Origin: an uncultured Eubacteriales bacterium
GTDB lineage: Bacteria > Bacillota > Clostridia > Christensenellales > Aristaeellaceae
DNA length: 55,964 nucleotides
Direction: 5' to 3'
Assembly: GCA_902799465.1 (NCBI GenBank)
Contig: CADCAS010000017.1
Coordinates: 46,510 to 102,473, forward strand
The first letter of the stretch is position 1. Every line of letters begins with the position of its first letter. The notes beneath the pieces are model-generated. The model had not been told where the DNA came from and did no database searches. It saw only the letters and a list, made by a program, of their open reading frames with translations. Positions 7,461-15,604 of the stretch are shown here, piece by piece. The position numbers were made by a program, and so were the translations under genes.

Positions 7461-9071
7461 ATGAAGCTCAATTATCAGGGTTTGAAGGATACCGCGGCGT
7501 GGGCCAAAGCCGGCATCGAGCTGCCGCCCTATGACGCGGAGGCGCTGGCTCGGGCCACCGTAGCCGACCCCCGCTGGGCTCACTTCGGCATCGGCAACAT
7601 ATTCCGCATCTTCGTGGGCAGCATCGCGGATCGGCTGCTGCGGGCGGGCCTGATGGACCGGGGCATCACCTGCGTGGAGACCTTTGACTACGACGTGGTG
7701 GACAAGATCTACACGCCCTACGACAACCTGGCCCTGGCCGTGATCCTGAACGCCGACGGCAGCGTGGACCGCCGGGTGCTGGGGCCGCTGTCCGAGGCGA
7801 TCAAGGCCCAGTCCGCCGACCCCGAGGCCTGGGCGCGGATGAAGGCCGTGTTCACCCATCCCGGCTTCCAGATGGCCACCTTCACCATCACCGAGAAGGG
7901 CTACGCCCTGCGCAACGCCGACGGACGCTACTTCGGCTACGTGCAGGCCGACATGGACAACGGGCCCGAGAAGGTCACCGGGGCGATGGGTATCGTCACC
8001 GCCATGCTCTACGCCCGCTACAAGGCCGGTGGGTACCCGCTGGCGCTGGTGAGCATGGACAACGTGGCCCGCAACGGCGAGAAGCTGCGCAGCTCCGTGA
8101 TGGAGACCGCCATGGTCTGGAAGGAGCTGGGCCACGTGGACGAGGGCTTTGTGGCGTATGTGTCCGATGAAAAGCGGGTCAGCTTCCCCTGGACCATGAT
8201 CGACAAGATCACCCCCCGGCCCAGCGTGGACATCGCCAACGCCCTGGAGGCCGACGGCGTGGAGGCCATGCAGCCGGTGATCACCTCCAAGCACACCTAC
8301 ATCGCGCCCTTCGTCAACGCCGAGGGCCCCCAGTACCTGGTGGTGGAGGACAGCTTCCCCAACGGCAGGCCGCCTCTGGAGCAGGCCGGAGTGTTCATGG
8401 CCGACCGGCTGACGGTGAACCGCTCCGAGCGCATGAAGGTCACCGCCTGCCTGAACCCCATTCACACCGCGCTGGGCCCCTACGACGTGATGCTGGGCTA
8501 CGAGCTGTTCGCCGACGGCATGTCCGACTCGGAACTCTCCCGCCTGGCGGATCGCGTGGGCTATCAGGAGGGCCTGCCGGTGGTGGAGGACCCGGGCATC
8601 CTCTCCCCCAAGGCGTTCATCGACGAGGTCATCCACGAGCGCTTCCCCAACAAGTACCTGGGCGACACCAGCCAGCGCATCTGCGTGGACATCTCCCAGG
8701 GCGTGGCCTTCCGCTTCGGCGAGACCATCAAGGCCTACATGGCCAAGAACGGCACCGCCGACAACCTGGTGGGCATCCCCCTGGCCATCGCCGGGTGGCT
8801 GCGCTACCTGCTGGCGGTGGACGACAGGGGCGAAGCCTACACCCTCGCCCCCGACCCCATGGCCGCCGAGCTGACCGAACAGCTCAAGACCGTCGAGCTG
8901 GGCCGCCCCGAGACCTTCACCGACCAGCTCAAGCCCGTCCTCGCCAACGTCAACATCTGGGGCGTGGACCTCTACGCCGCCGGTCTGGGCGAGAAGGTCG
9001 AGGCCATCTTCCGCGACCTCATCGCCGGTCCTGGCGCGGTGCGGAAAACGCTCAAAAAGTATCTGGCGTGA
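7461..9071 (+). CDS. Mannitol dehydrogenase-family polyol dehydrogenase
   Basis: Long-chain polyol dehydrogenase of 536 aa, fitting the mannitol/fructuronate/arabinitol group (about 480-550 aa). The N-terminal half holds the NAD-binding fold (WAHFGIGNIFRIFVG). MDNVARNGEKL and KVTACLNPIHTAL are family signatures, the latter with the catalytic lysine and the N-x-x-H pair. The start at 7461 is set by AAGGAGAGG; an earlier in-frame start would lie in the repeat. It is the last gene of the polyol operon, the third dehydrogenase there from a third unrelated fold. It probably oxidises a sugar alcohol to a ketose; mannitol, arabinitol or a sugar acid are all possible. Confidence 0.92.
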   Translation: MKLNYQGLKDTAAWAKAGIELPPYDAEALARATVADPRWAHFGIGNIFRIFVGSIADRLLRAGLMDRGITCVETFDYDVVDKIYTPYDNLALAVILNADGSVDRRVLGPLSEAIKAQSADPEAWARMKAVFTHPGFQMATFTITEKGYALRNADGRYFGYVQADMDNGPEKVTGAMGIVTAMLYARYKAGGYPLALVSMDNVARNGEKLRSSVMETAMVWKELGHVDEGFVAYVSDEKRVSFPWTMIDKITPRPSVDIANALEADGVEAMQPVITSKHTYIAPFVNAEGPQYLVVEDSFPNGRPPLEQAGVFMADRLTVNRSERMKVTACLNPIHTALGPYDVMLGYELFADGMSDSELSRLADRVGYQEGLPVVEDPGILSPKAFIDEVIHERFPNKYLGDTSQRICVDISQGVAFRFGETIKAYMAKNGTADNLVGIPLAIAGWLRYLLAVDDRGEAYTLAPDPMAAELTEQLKTVELGRPETFTDQLKPVLANVNIWGVDLYAAGLGEKVEAIFRDLIAGPGAVRKTLKKYLA

Positions 9072-9100
9072 CCGTTCAGAGGATGGAGCGGATTTTTTAA

Positions 9101-9168
9101 GTGGAGCGTTAAACCGTGCGCTGTCACACTTCTATACAGATAGCGTCAGCCGCCATTTAACGCCCCAC
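9101..9168. repeat. 68-bp inverted repeat
   Basis: GTGGAGCGTTAAA (9101-9113) pairs with TTTAACGCCCCAC (9156-9168) with one mismatch, enclosing about 42 bp. It stands directly before a second, shorter and stronger hairpin. No gene is seen in it. It may be a degenerate mobile fragment or part of a compound 3' end of the operon. Confidence 0.55.
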
Positions 9169-9172
9169 TCAC

Positions 9173-9206
9173 AACGCGCACAGCGGGCAAGCCCGCTGTG
9201 CGCGTT
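9173..9206 (+). terminator. 15-bp hairpin ending the polyol operon
   Basis: AACGCGCACAGCGGG (9173-9187) pairs perfectly with 9192-9206 around a 4-nt loop and is followed on the plus strand by GTTTGGTTTG. It lies between two convergent genes, so it can end the plus-strand polyol operon. The T-run is interrupted, so termination on either strand may be incomplete. Confidence 0.7.
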
Positions 9207-9217
9207 GTTTGGTTTGC

Positions 9218-12160
9218 TCAGAAATCGCCCCAGCTCTCCCAGTCTGAGCCGATGCCCTGAGCGTCGGGGTTGTAGTCCTGGACGTTGACGGTGATGGTGG
9301 AGGCGTAGTTCTTCTTGAGCTGCACTTCCTGCACGCCGCCCTCGAAAGTCATGATCTCGTAGCTGCCCTCGCTGCCGAAGGCCTCCGCCTCGCCGTACCA
9401 GTTCTTGCCGGTGCCGTCCTTGATGATGTAGGTCCCGGCGGGCAGGCTGGCGGTGGCCTTGCCGGTGCCGCCGATGAACATCGTGCGGGCGAGCACGCCG
9501 TCGGCGGTGTAGATCTTCACCAGCATGGCGGTGTCGGGCTCGGTGTTGAACTTCACGGTGAGCTCGGTGCTGCTGCCCTTGACGTCGGGATTCTTGTACA
9601 GCACGCCGTTCTTGGGCCAGGGCTGGACGCAGGCCGCGGCGCGGGCCTCCCAGTCGCTCCACTGGCTCTGCTCAAACATGGCCTTCGCGGAGGCGTATTT
9701 CCCCTGCACCGCCAGGGCGCAGGCGCACATGTAGTCGTACTCGCCGTAGTCCTTGCCTCCCATCAGCAATCCGTCGGCACTGTTGGGATCGGTGACCAGC
9801 AGCAGCTGGGGCAGCAGCTCGGCGTAGCCCACGGCGTCCAGCGACTCGGTAGGCGTCAGCCCGAAGGCCGTCTGCACGGCGTTCAGCGCGGCGATGGACT
9901 TCGGCCCCACGTTGCCGTCCACGGCGATGTCCTGCCCGAAGGCCACCAGCGTCCGCTGCACGCCCTTCGCGGCGTCGCCCTTGCTGCCCTTCTGCACCAC
10001 CTCGCCTGTCAGCAGGCTGTCGTAGGTGGTCCGGTAGATCGGGTCGTTCAGCGCGTTGAGCACGTCGTCCAGCAGGTATTCACCCATTCCGCTGAGCTCG
10101 GCGGCATAGGCCAGCCGCAGGGTTGTCCCCTCCCCCGGCAGCTGCGCCAGCGGATAGAGCGCCTCGTCGGCCAGCAGCGCGTAATCCTCCCGGGGCCGCG
10201 CGCCGTCGTCCTGATAGATGAGGTCAAAGGCCCGCACCCACGTCTCTCCCGGCATGCGCGCCAGGTCGATGTCCACGGGCGTGAGCGTGCTGTGGTCGCT
10301 GAGGCCATACAGCGTCAGGCTGTTCATGGCCGCGCGGATCTCCGTCTCCTCCAGCATGCCGTCCATCATGTCGAGGCGCAGCGCCAGATACCGCGTGCCG
10401 TCCGCGGGCGCGGGCCTGTCCAGCGCCGCCGCCGCCGGCTCGCCCACGGCGAAGAGCATTGGCTTGACGTACAGCGAGCCGTCCGCCGCGGTCACATAGC
10501 TGTAATCCTCGTTCTCCACCTCATAGGGGACTTCCTCCTCCTCGGGCGCTTCCTCCTCCTCGGGCATCGCCGCCTCGGCGAGGGCCTCCTCCTCCGTCTG
10601 CACGGGCATCTCCCCGTCCCGGAGCCGGACGGCGATCATCGGGCGGATGGTGAAGCCGGAATAGACCGCGTAGTCGCTGTCACAGGACACCTCGCCGTCC
10701 CAGTTCACCGCCGAGATGTTCTCCTGGTTCCTGCCCGGCGTGCGCAGCACCCAGAAGCACGCCCCGGCGTCGCCGGAGGGGCGGCAGCCGTGATTCACGC
10801 CCCACTCGGTGGGACAGGCGATGCGCTCGGCGTCGGAGTCGAAGTACGTCAGCGCCTCCTTCGCGCTCATGAGCCACACCCGATCCTGGGTGTCGTTGCC
10901 GGCGTCGGTACCGTATTCGGGATTGGCGTCGGCGGTGACGGTTGTGAGCACGAGCTGCTCCTGCTCCCAGGGCGTGAAGGCCTGCTCCATGAATTCCCCG
11001 TTGAGCCACGGCCGCAGGGAACAGGTCTCCCAGGTCACACGCCCGTATTCGTCGTGGAAGGGTTCCTGCCGCAGCACGTTCAGGCTGATCAGCTTCACCG
11101 TCTCCGCGTCGCGCTCCAGCACCAGCCACTCCAGCGGCTCCGGGCCGTCGTCGAAGTCGTTGTCCTGCTCCCAGTGGCCGAAGGTCACGATGTCCCGGTT
11201 GATCACCTGATGGATGGGCGTGGGCTCCGGGGTGGGCTCGGGCGTCGGCTCCAGTGTTGGTTCCGGGGTCGGCTCGGGGGTCGGCTCCGGGGTCGGCGTC
11301 GGCGTGGGTGCGGAGGGGTCCTCATCATAGCGCACAAAGCCCAGCGTTACCGTGATATCGGCCTCGCCCTCCACGTAGTTCGGGTGCTTCTCGGTGGGGC
11401 GGAGGGTCGTCGTCCCCTTATAGCGCAGCACCAGGTCGTCGTCCTCGAGAGAGAGGTCGTAGGTGTCGCCGTCGGGCAGGAAGGAGATCGTCCCATCCGA
11501 GCAGGCGTAGTGATCCCCCAGTATGGAGACCGACGGCAGATCGAAGGGCACCGTCGGGGCCTCCTCGAGCAGCGTGGCCACGTCCACGTCCGTATCCAGA
11601 CTGCCGTCCGCGCCGAAGGTCAGGTGGGTGCCCCGGGCTTTATGCAGGTGCAGCGACGCAGAGATGTCCAGCCCGTGGATCACCGAGCCGTTCCGCCCGC
11701 AGTCCGCGCGCACCTTCACCAGCCACCAGCGCCCCGGCAGCCACTCGGGGATTTCCCCGCCCGCCTCCTCGCCGACGGCGTCGCCGTTCTCCCAGATCAG
11801 CGCCTCGGGCTCGGCCTCGTCGTAGGGGTCCATCCATATCTCGTCCGGCAGCGCGTCCCGCTCGAAGGTGAAGTGAAACGGTCCGCCCACGGTGGCGTTG
11901 ACGTTGTCGGCCCGGACCGCCTCGTCCCCGAAGTGCGCCACCGGCCAGGCCGCCACCATCCAGCCGTTTGGGCCGATGCGCAGCGTGTCGCCGAAGCCCT
12001 CCACGGTGACCGTCAGCTTCCCTTCCTCGATCCCCACGCCCTTCAGCGTCAGGTGGTAGGTGTCGCCCTCCATCGCCACGTCCACGGCGCCTGCGGCGGC
12101 CAGGGCGGGCAGAGCAAGCAGTATCGAGAGTATCGCCATCATCGCAAGCAGTCTTTTCAT
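9218..12160 (-). CDS. Large secreted protein with DUF6273 and peptidoglycan-binding domains
   Basis: Exported protein of 980 aa, function unknown. A signal peptide covers residues 1-22 (ends AAA-G). A beta-rich region (about 25-280) is followed by a Pro-Thr-Glu linker (284-315, repeats of PEPT). A DUF6273-like domain follows (about 325-540; FGHWEQDND, WETCSLRPWLNGEF, RTPGRNQ), then an acidic stretch and a mixed region. A PG_binding_1-type repeat (about 740-795; GSKGDAAKGVQRTLVAFG with VDGNVG) and a beta-rich C-terminal part of about 100 residues complete it. The peptidoglycan-binding repeat suggests attachment to the cell wall. It is transcribed alone, with a -10 box upstream and no enzyme motif that I recognise. 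Confidence 0.85.
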   Translation of the reverse strand: MKRLLAMMAILSILLALPALAAAGAVDVAMEGDTYHLTLKGVGIEEGKLTVTVEGFGDTLRIGPNGWMVAAWPVAHFGDEAVRADNVNATVGGPFHFTFERDALPDEIWMDPYDEAEPEALIWENGDAVGEEAGGEIPEWLPGRWWLVKVRADCGRNGSVIHGLDISASLHLHKARGTHLTFGADGSLDTDVDVATLLEEAPTVPFDLPSVSILGDHYACSDGTISFLPDGDTYDLSLEDDDLVLRYKGTTTLRPTEKHPNYVEGEADITVTLGFVRYDEDPSAPTPTPTPEPTPEPTPEPTLEPTPEPTPEPTPIHQVINRDIVTFGHWEQDNDFDDGPEPLEWLVLERDAETVKLISLNVLRQEPFHDEYGRVTWETCSLRPWLNGEFMEQAFTPWEQEQLVLTTVTADANPEYGTDAGNDTQDRVWLMSAKEALTYFDSDAERIACPTEWGVNHGCRPSGDAGACFWVLRTPGRNQENISAVNWDGEVSCDSDYAVYSGFTIRPMIAVRLRDGEMPVQTEEEALAEAAMPEEEEAPEEEEVPYEVENEDYSYVTAADGSLYVKPMLFAVGEPAAAALDRPAPADGTRYLALRLDMMDGMLEETEIRAAMNSLTLYGLSDHSTLTPVDIDLARMPGETWVRAFDLIYQDDGARPREDYALLADEALYPLAQLPGEGTTLRLAYAAELSGMGEYLLDDVLNALNDPIYRTTYDSLLTGEVVQKGSKGDAAKGVQRTLVAFGQDIAVDGNVGPKSIAALNAVQTAFGLTPTESLDAVGYAELLPQLLLVTDPNSADGLLMGGKDYGEYDYMCACALAVQGKYASAKAMFEQSQWSDWEARAAACVQPWPKNGVLYKNPDVKGSSTELTVKFNTEPDTAMLVKIYTADGVLARTMFIGGTGKATASLPAGTYIIKDGTGKNWYGEAEAFGSEGSYEIMTFEGGVQEVQLKKNYASTITVNVQDYNPDAQGIGSDWESWGDF

Positions 12161-12190
12161 GAAACCAACCTCCTCATGATGTTCAATACC

Positions 12191-12196
12191 ATTATA
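12191..12196 (-). promoter_or_regulatory. -10 box upstream of the secreted DUF6273 protein
   Basis: On the minus strand, TATAAT lies about 30 bp before the start at 12160, and GAGGAGGT precedes the ATG. No good -35 box is visible at 17 bp (ACCTTT), so strength is uncertain. Confidence 0.4.
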
Positions 12197-12266
12197 GTAA
12201 AGAACCGCATGAAAAAGGTGGGCAGGCTGCCCACTCCGTCCTGGGCGGGCAGGTTCTTTTCTCCAT

Positions 12267-12299
12267 CAAAAAACCACCGGCGCGGCCGGTGGTTTTTTT
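12267..12299. terminator. Bidirectional intrinsic terminator
   Basis: AAAAAACCACCGGC pairs with GCCGGTGGTTTTTT around a 3-nt loop, with T-runs on both strands. It lies just after the end of the 12314-13024 gene (minus strand) and upstream of the 12160 start, and so separates the two transcripts. Confidence 0.92.
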
Positions 12300-12313
12300 G
12301 GGGTATGGTTTGA

Positions 12314-13024
12314 TTATGCCGCGGGGGTGACGGCGGTGATGTGGGGATTGACGCCCTCGTACCAGTAGAGGAAGCCCTCCAGGTCGATCACGTCGCCCAC
12401 GTTCAGGGCCTTCACGGCCTCGTAGACCTCGGTGCCGGGGCCGCAGAGGTAGGATTCCACGGTGAAGTTATAGGTCTGGCCGTTGACGGAGACGTTGAAG
12501 TACAGGTCGCTGCCCTCCTCGCCGGAGCCGTCCCAGCCGTACAGCCAGGCCGCGCCCGCGTCGCCGATGGGCTCCACGGTCATGCCCTTGAAGCACACCT
12601 TCTGGTTCTGCTTCTCGATCAGGGCGTCGGTGCCCAGCAGGTCGGTGACGTCCACGGGATCGGCGATGTACTCGCCCTCGATGATCTCGAAGGTGGCGTC
12701 CACCAGCTCAACCTCGCCGGACCACTCGGCCTTGTAGCCGGTGGCGCGGATCTTGGTGCCGGGGAGCAGCTTGTCGGCCTCCTCCTGGGTGGCGACGGCG
12801 TTGTACAGGAAGTAGCCGCCCTCCTCGTCCTGGGCGTAGATGGTCACGTTGCCGGTGCCGTTGTTGTCCCACCAGCCCTGGTGCGCCTGCACATAGGCCT
12901 CGATGGTGACCTCGTCGTCGATCTCCGCCGCCACATAGTCGGCGTAGCTCATGACGCCCTCCGCCAGCGCGCACGCGCTCAGCGCCACAACCAGCGCCAG
13001 CATCATCGCAAACAGCTTCTTCAT
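12314..13024 (-). CDS. Exported protein with OB-fold-like features
   Basis: Secreted protein of 236 aa. The N-terminus is a signal peptide; LSAC (14-17 region) could be a lipobox, or cleavage could fall at ALA-E a few residues later. The mature part has two similar beta-rich halves: one around EIDDEVTIEAYVQAHQGWW...GTGNVTIYAQDEEGGYFLYN, the other around NQKVCFKGMTVEP...LYFNVSVNGQTYNF followed by LNVGDVIDLEGFLYWYEGVNPHI. These resemble exported OB-fold proteins, where GDxVxxxGxL lines recur, but the family is not certain. It has its own promoter and terminator, hence is monocistronic. Function unknown; a ligand-binding or enzyme-accessory role is only a guess. Confidence 0.8.
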   Translation of the reverse strand: MKKLFAMMLALVVALSACALAEGVMSYADYVAAEIDDEVTIEAYVQAHQGWWDNNGTGNVTIYAQDEEGGYFLYNAVATQEEADKLLPGTKIRATGYKAEWSGEVELVDATFEIIEGEYIADPVDVTDLLGTDALIEKQNQKVCFKGMTVEPIGDAGAAWLYGWDGSGEEGSDLYFNVSVNGQTYNFTVESYLCGPGTEVYEAVKALNVGDVIDLEGFLYWYEGVNPHITAVTPAA

Positions 13025-13077
13025 GGAAATATCCTCCTTTTTAATCGGGGAAGCCTCCCCGTCATTGGGACATCTTC

Positions 13078-13105
13078 ATTATACTACCAACGCGGGATAA
13101 ATCAA
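13078..13105 (-). promoter_or_regulatory. Promoter of the 12314-13024 gene
   Basis: Minus-strand TTGATT (13100-13105), a 16-bp spacer and TATAAT (13078-13083), about 55 bp before the start codon at 13024, with AAAGGAGG just before the start. A short GGGGA-AGCC-TCCCC hairpin lies in the leader. Confidence 0.65.
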
Positions 13106-13130
13106 TTTGTGTGCGTTTATTTAACATGGG

Positions 13131-14732
13131 TCAGCGCTTTTTTGCGCGCTCCTTGAGCCATCCGCGCAGGGTATAGACCCCCAGCAGCGCCCACACGCAC
13201 ACCAGCGTCGCCAGCAGCGCCACCGAGCCCGCGGGCAGGGGCCCCAGATCGTCGGGACCGTCGGCCGCCGACGCGCCGGAGAGCTGATCCAGGCGGTACA
13301 GGGACGTGGTGTCCTTGTAGAGCTGGTCGATGAAGGCGTCGTCCACGGTCTTTTTGCGCTTCACGGCGGTGTTCACCGATTCGATGAGCTGCCCCGCGGC
13401 GTCGCGCAGGGAGGTGGAGCCGTTGAACACCGGGGTGGTGAAGGTATCGTTGGTGTGGGCCATCAGCAGCTTTGCGGCGTCGATCTTGGCGAAGTAGTGG
13501 GCGCTGTTGTCCTCCCCCGCCCGGGACAGGTAGTCCAGATAGGCCGGGTCGTTCTGGGCCTTGGCGGTCACGGGGACGTAGCCCTCGGTCTCGGCATAGG
13601 CCACCTGCACGTCGTTGGTCAGCAGATACTGGGTGAAGAGCCAGCTGGCCAGCACCTCCTGGGGGTCCTGCTTGTTGAACACGCAGATGGACGGGCCCTG
13701 GGAGATCATCTGGGGATGCTCGGGATCGTACTGCGGCACGGGCAGCACCGCGGTCTCAAACTCCACGATGCGCTCCTGGGCGATGTCCACCAGCGGCGCG
13801 TGGGCGCCCATCCAGGTGGCCCCGGCGGTGGAGTCCACGGCGAACACGCACTGACCGGCGTTGAGAAAATTGGCGGGATAGCCGTCCTTCTTGAAGGTGG
13901 AGAATGCGCCTCCCTTCCCGGCGTGCGCGGCGACGGTCTTGAGGATGTCGCGGGTGGTGTCGTTGAAGATCAGTATGCTGCCATCCGCGTCGGAATAGCC
14001 CCCGTCCAGCTGCTTGAGCATCTGGATCATCATGTTGTCCGTGGACTTGTAGATGAAGGGAATCATGGTCTCCTGGCCGTTGACGGCGTACTTCCCGTCG
14101 GGGTTCTTCTTCGTGGCGGCCTCGGAGACCTCCCACACGAAATCCCATGTCAGCACCTCGGGCAGCTCGTAGCCCAGCGCCTCCACAAAGGTCCTGTTGA
14201 CGTAGCACGCCTCGGTGGAGCGCATGTAGGGCACGGCGTAGTAGTGGCCCTTGAAGGCGCACTCCTCCAGGAACTCGGGCACCACCTCGTCCCGGGCAGG
14301 GCCGTCGAAGAGGATGTCGCTGCCGCCGAAGCCGTATTTGGGATCGTCGAACAGCCCGTCCAGCGGCGTCACCACGTTCGCGCCGGTGAGGTAGGTGGCG
14401 ATGTGATCGGGATAGGTGACGCACACGTTGGGCGTGGTGTCGGTGGCGATGTTGGTGATGACGTCGTTGTAGATGGCGCCGTAGTCCGTGTAGGCCTGGA
14501 GCTTCACGGTGATGTTGGGGTACAGGGCCTGGAAGTCCCGTATGGCCTTCTGGTAGATCAGCTTCTGGGTGTTGTTGTTGTCGTTCTTGGCCCAGAAGGT
14601 GATCTCGTAGCGCCTGGAGGTGTCAAATTCGGCGGGGGTCTCGAAGTCCGTCCGCTCCCGGGAGCCGTGGCACCCGGCGAGGGACAGCACAGTCATGAGC
14701 AGCGCCGCCAGCAGGGCAAGCCGCCTCTTCAT
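13131..14732 (-). CDS. Sugar ABC transporter substrate-binding lipoprotein with C-terminal membrane helix
   Basis: Family 1 (UgpB/MalE-like) binding protein of 533 aa. A lipoprotein signal ends in LAGC with the lipid-modified cysteine at residue 20. The body has the expected pattern (RYEITFWAKNDNNNTQKLI, YPNITVKLQAYTD, ACYVNRTFVEALGYE). Unusually, residues about 500-525 form one more hydrophobic helix (VALLATLVCVWALLGVYTL) with a basic tail RGWLKERAKKR, so the protein appears anchored at both ends. ATG overlaps the stop of the upstream permease gene (ATGA), giving translational coupling. It is the last gene of the UgpC-permease-permease operon; the sugar is unknown. Confidence 0.93.
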   Translation of the reverse strand: MKRRLALLAALLMTVLSLAGCHGSRERTDFETPAEFDTSRRYEITFWAKNDNNNTQKLIYQKAIRDFQALYPNITVKLQAYTDYGAIYNDVITNIATDTTPNVCVTYPDHIATYLTGANVVTPLDGLFDDPKYGFGGSDILFDGPARDEVVPEFLEECAFKGHYYAVPYMRSTEACYVNRTFVEALGYELPEVLTWDFVWEVSEAATKKNPDGKYAVNGQETMIPFIYKSTDNMMIQMLKQLDGGYSDADGSILIFNDTTRDILKTVAAHAGKGGAFSTFKKDGYPANFLNAGQCVFAVDSTAGATWMGAHAPLVDIAQERIVEFETAVLPVPQYDPEHPQMISQGPSICVFNKQDPQEVLASWLFTQYLLTNDVQVAYAETEGYVPVTAKAQNDPAYLDYLSRAGEDNSAHYFAKIDAAKLLMAHTNDTFTTPVFNGSTSLRDAAGQLIESVNTAVKRKKTVDDAFIDQLYKDTTSLYRLDQLSGASAADGPDDLGPLPAGSVALLATLVCVWALLGVYTLRGWLKERAKKR

Positions 14733-15592
14733 CCCTTGATGCCCCCTCTCGATACGCCGGACATGATCTTGTTGCGGAACACCAAAAACAGCACGATCAG
14801 CGGCGCGGAGACCACCACCACCGCGGCCATCATGGCGGGGATGTTCTCCCGTCCGAAGCCGTTCTGGCGGATCTCCTGGATGCCGTTGGACACCAGGAAG
14901 TAGTTGGGATCGGTGGTCACCAGCCGCGGCCAGACGTAGCTGTTCCAGCACTCGATGACCTTCAGGATGATGATGGTGATGATGGTGGGCTTGCAGATGG
15001 GGATCATCACCCGGGTCAAATACTTGAAGTCCGACGTGCCGTCCACCTTGGCGGCGTTGTACAGCTCGTCGGGGATCTGGGCGAAGTTTTCCCGAAGCAG
15101 ATAGATGTAGAACACGCTGGTCACCGACGGCAGGATCAGGCCCGCGAAGGTGTTTCGCATGCCCCAGTTGGTGATGGTGACGTAGTTGGTGATGATGACC
15201 AGCTCGTTGGGGATCATCATCAGCGACAGAAACAGCGCGAAGGCCACATTCTTGCCCTTGAACTCCAGCCGCGCGAAGGCAAAGGCCGCCGGGACGATCA
15301 CCACCAGCATCAGCGCCGTGGTGACCACGGTGAAGATCAGGGAGTTGACAAAGTAGCGGTCCAGCGGCACCATGGAGAAGGCGTCGCGGTAGTTCTGGAG
15401 GGTGGGCTGGAGGGTGAAGAACTGCGGCACGTACTCGGAGGAGTAGGCCCCGAAGGACTTGACGGAGGTCAGCACCATCCAGTAATAGGGAAACAGCACG
15501 ATCACCGCCCACACCCCGAGCAGGATGTAGGTCGTCACGCGCAGGGCGCGGCTGCGGGCGGCGGCGCGCTTTTCATCGTATTTGTTGTTCAC
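14729..15592 (-). CDS. Carbohydrate ABC transporter permease (MalG/UgpE type)
   Basis: Membrane subunit of 287 aa with about six helices. The cytoplasmic coupling motif is seen as EL(Y)NAAKVDGTSDFKYL...MIPICKPTI, the EAA loop of the binding-protein-dependent permease family. The final helix ends in VFRNKIMSGVSRGGIKG. It follows the MalF-like gene closely (13 bp) and overlaps the binding-protein gene by 4 bp. With its partner it should form the channel of a CUT1-class sugar importer. Confidence 0.94.
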   Translation of the reverse strand: MNNKYDEKRAAARSRALRVTTYILLGVWAVIVLFPYYWMVLTSVKSFGAYSSEYVPQFFTLQPTLQNYRDAFSMVPLDRYFVNSLIFTVVTTALMLVVIVPAAFAFARLEFKGKNVAFALFLSLMMIPNELVIITNYVTITNWGMRNTFAGLILPSVTSVFYIYLLRENFAQIPDELYNAAKVDGTSDFKYLTRVMIPICKPTIITIIILKVIECWNSYVWPRLVTTDPNYFLVSNGIQEIRQNGFGRENIPAMMAAVVVVSAPLIVLFLVFRNKIMSGVSRGGIKG

Positions 15593-15604
15593 GCGATCGC
15601 CTCC

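Noticed and set aside
10292..12313. Long open frame on the plus strand opposite the secreted DUF6273 protein
   Set aside because: It is the antisense of a gene with a signal peptide and known domains; it is His/Arg/Gly/Val-rich, has no ribosome site and no recognisable domain. Long antisense frames are expected at this GC content.
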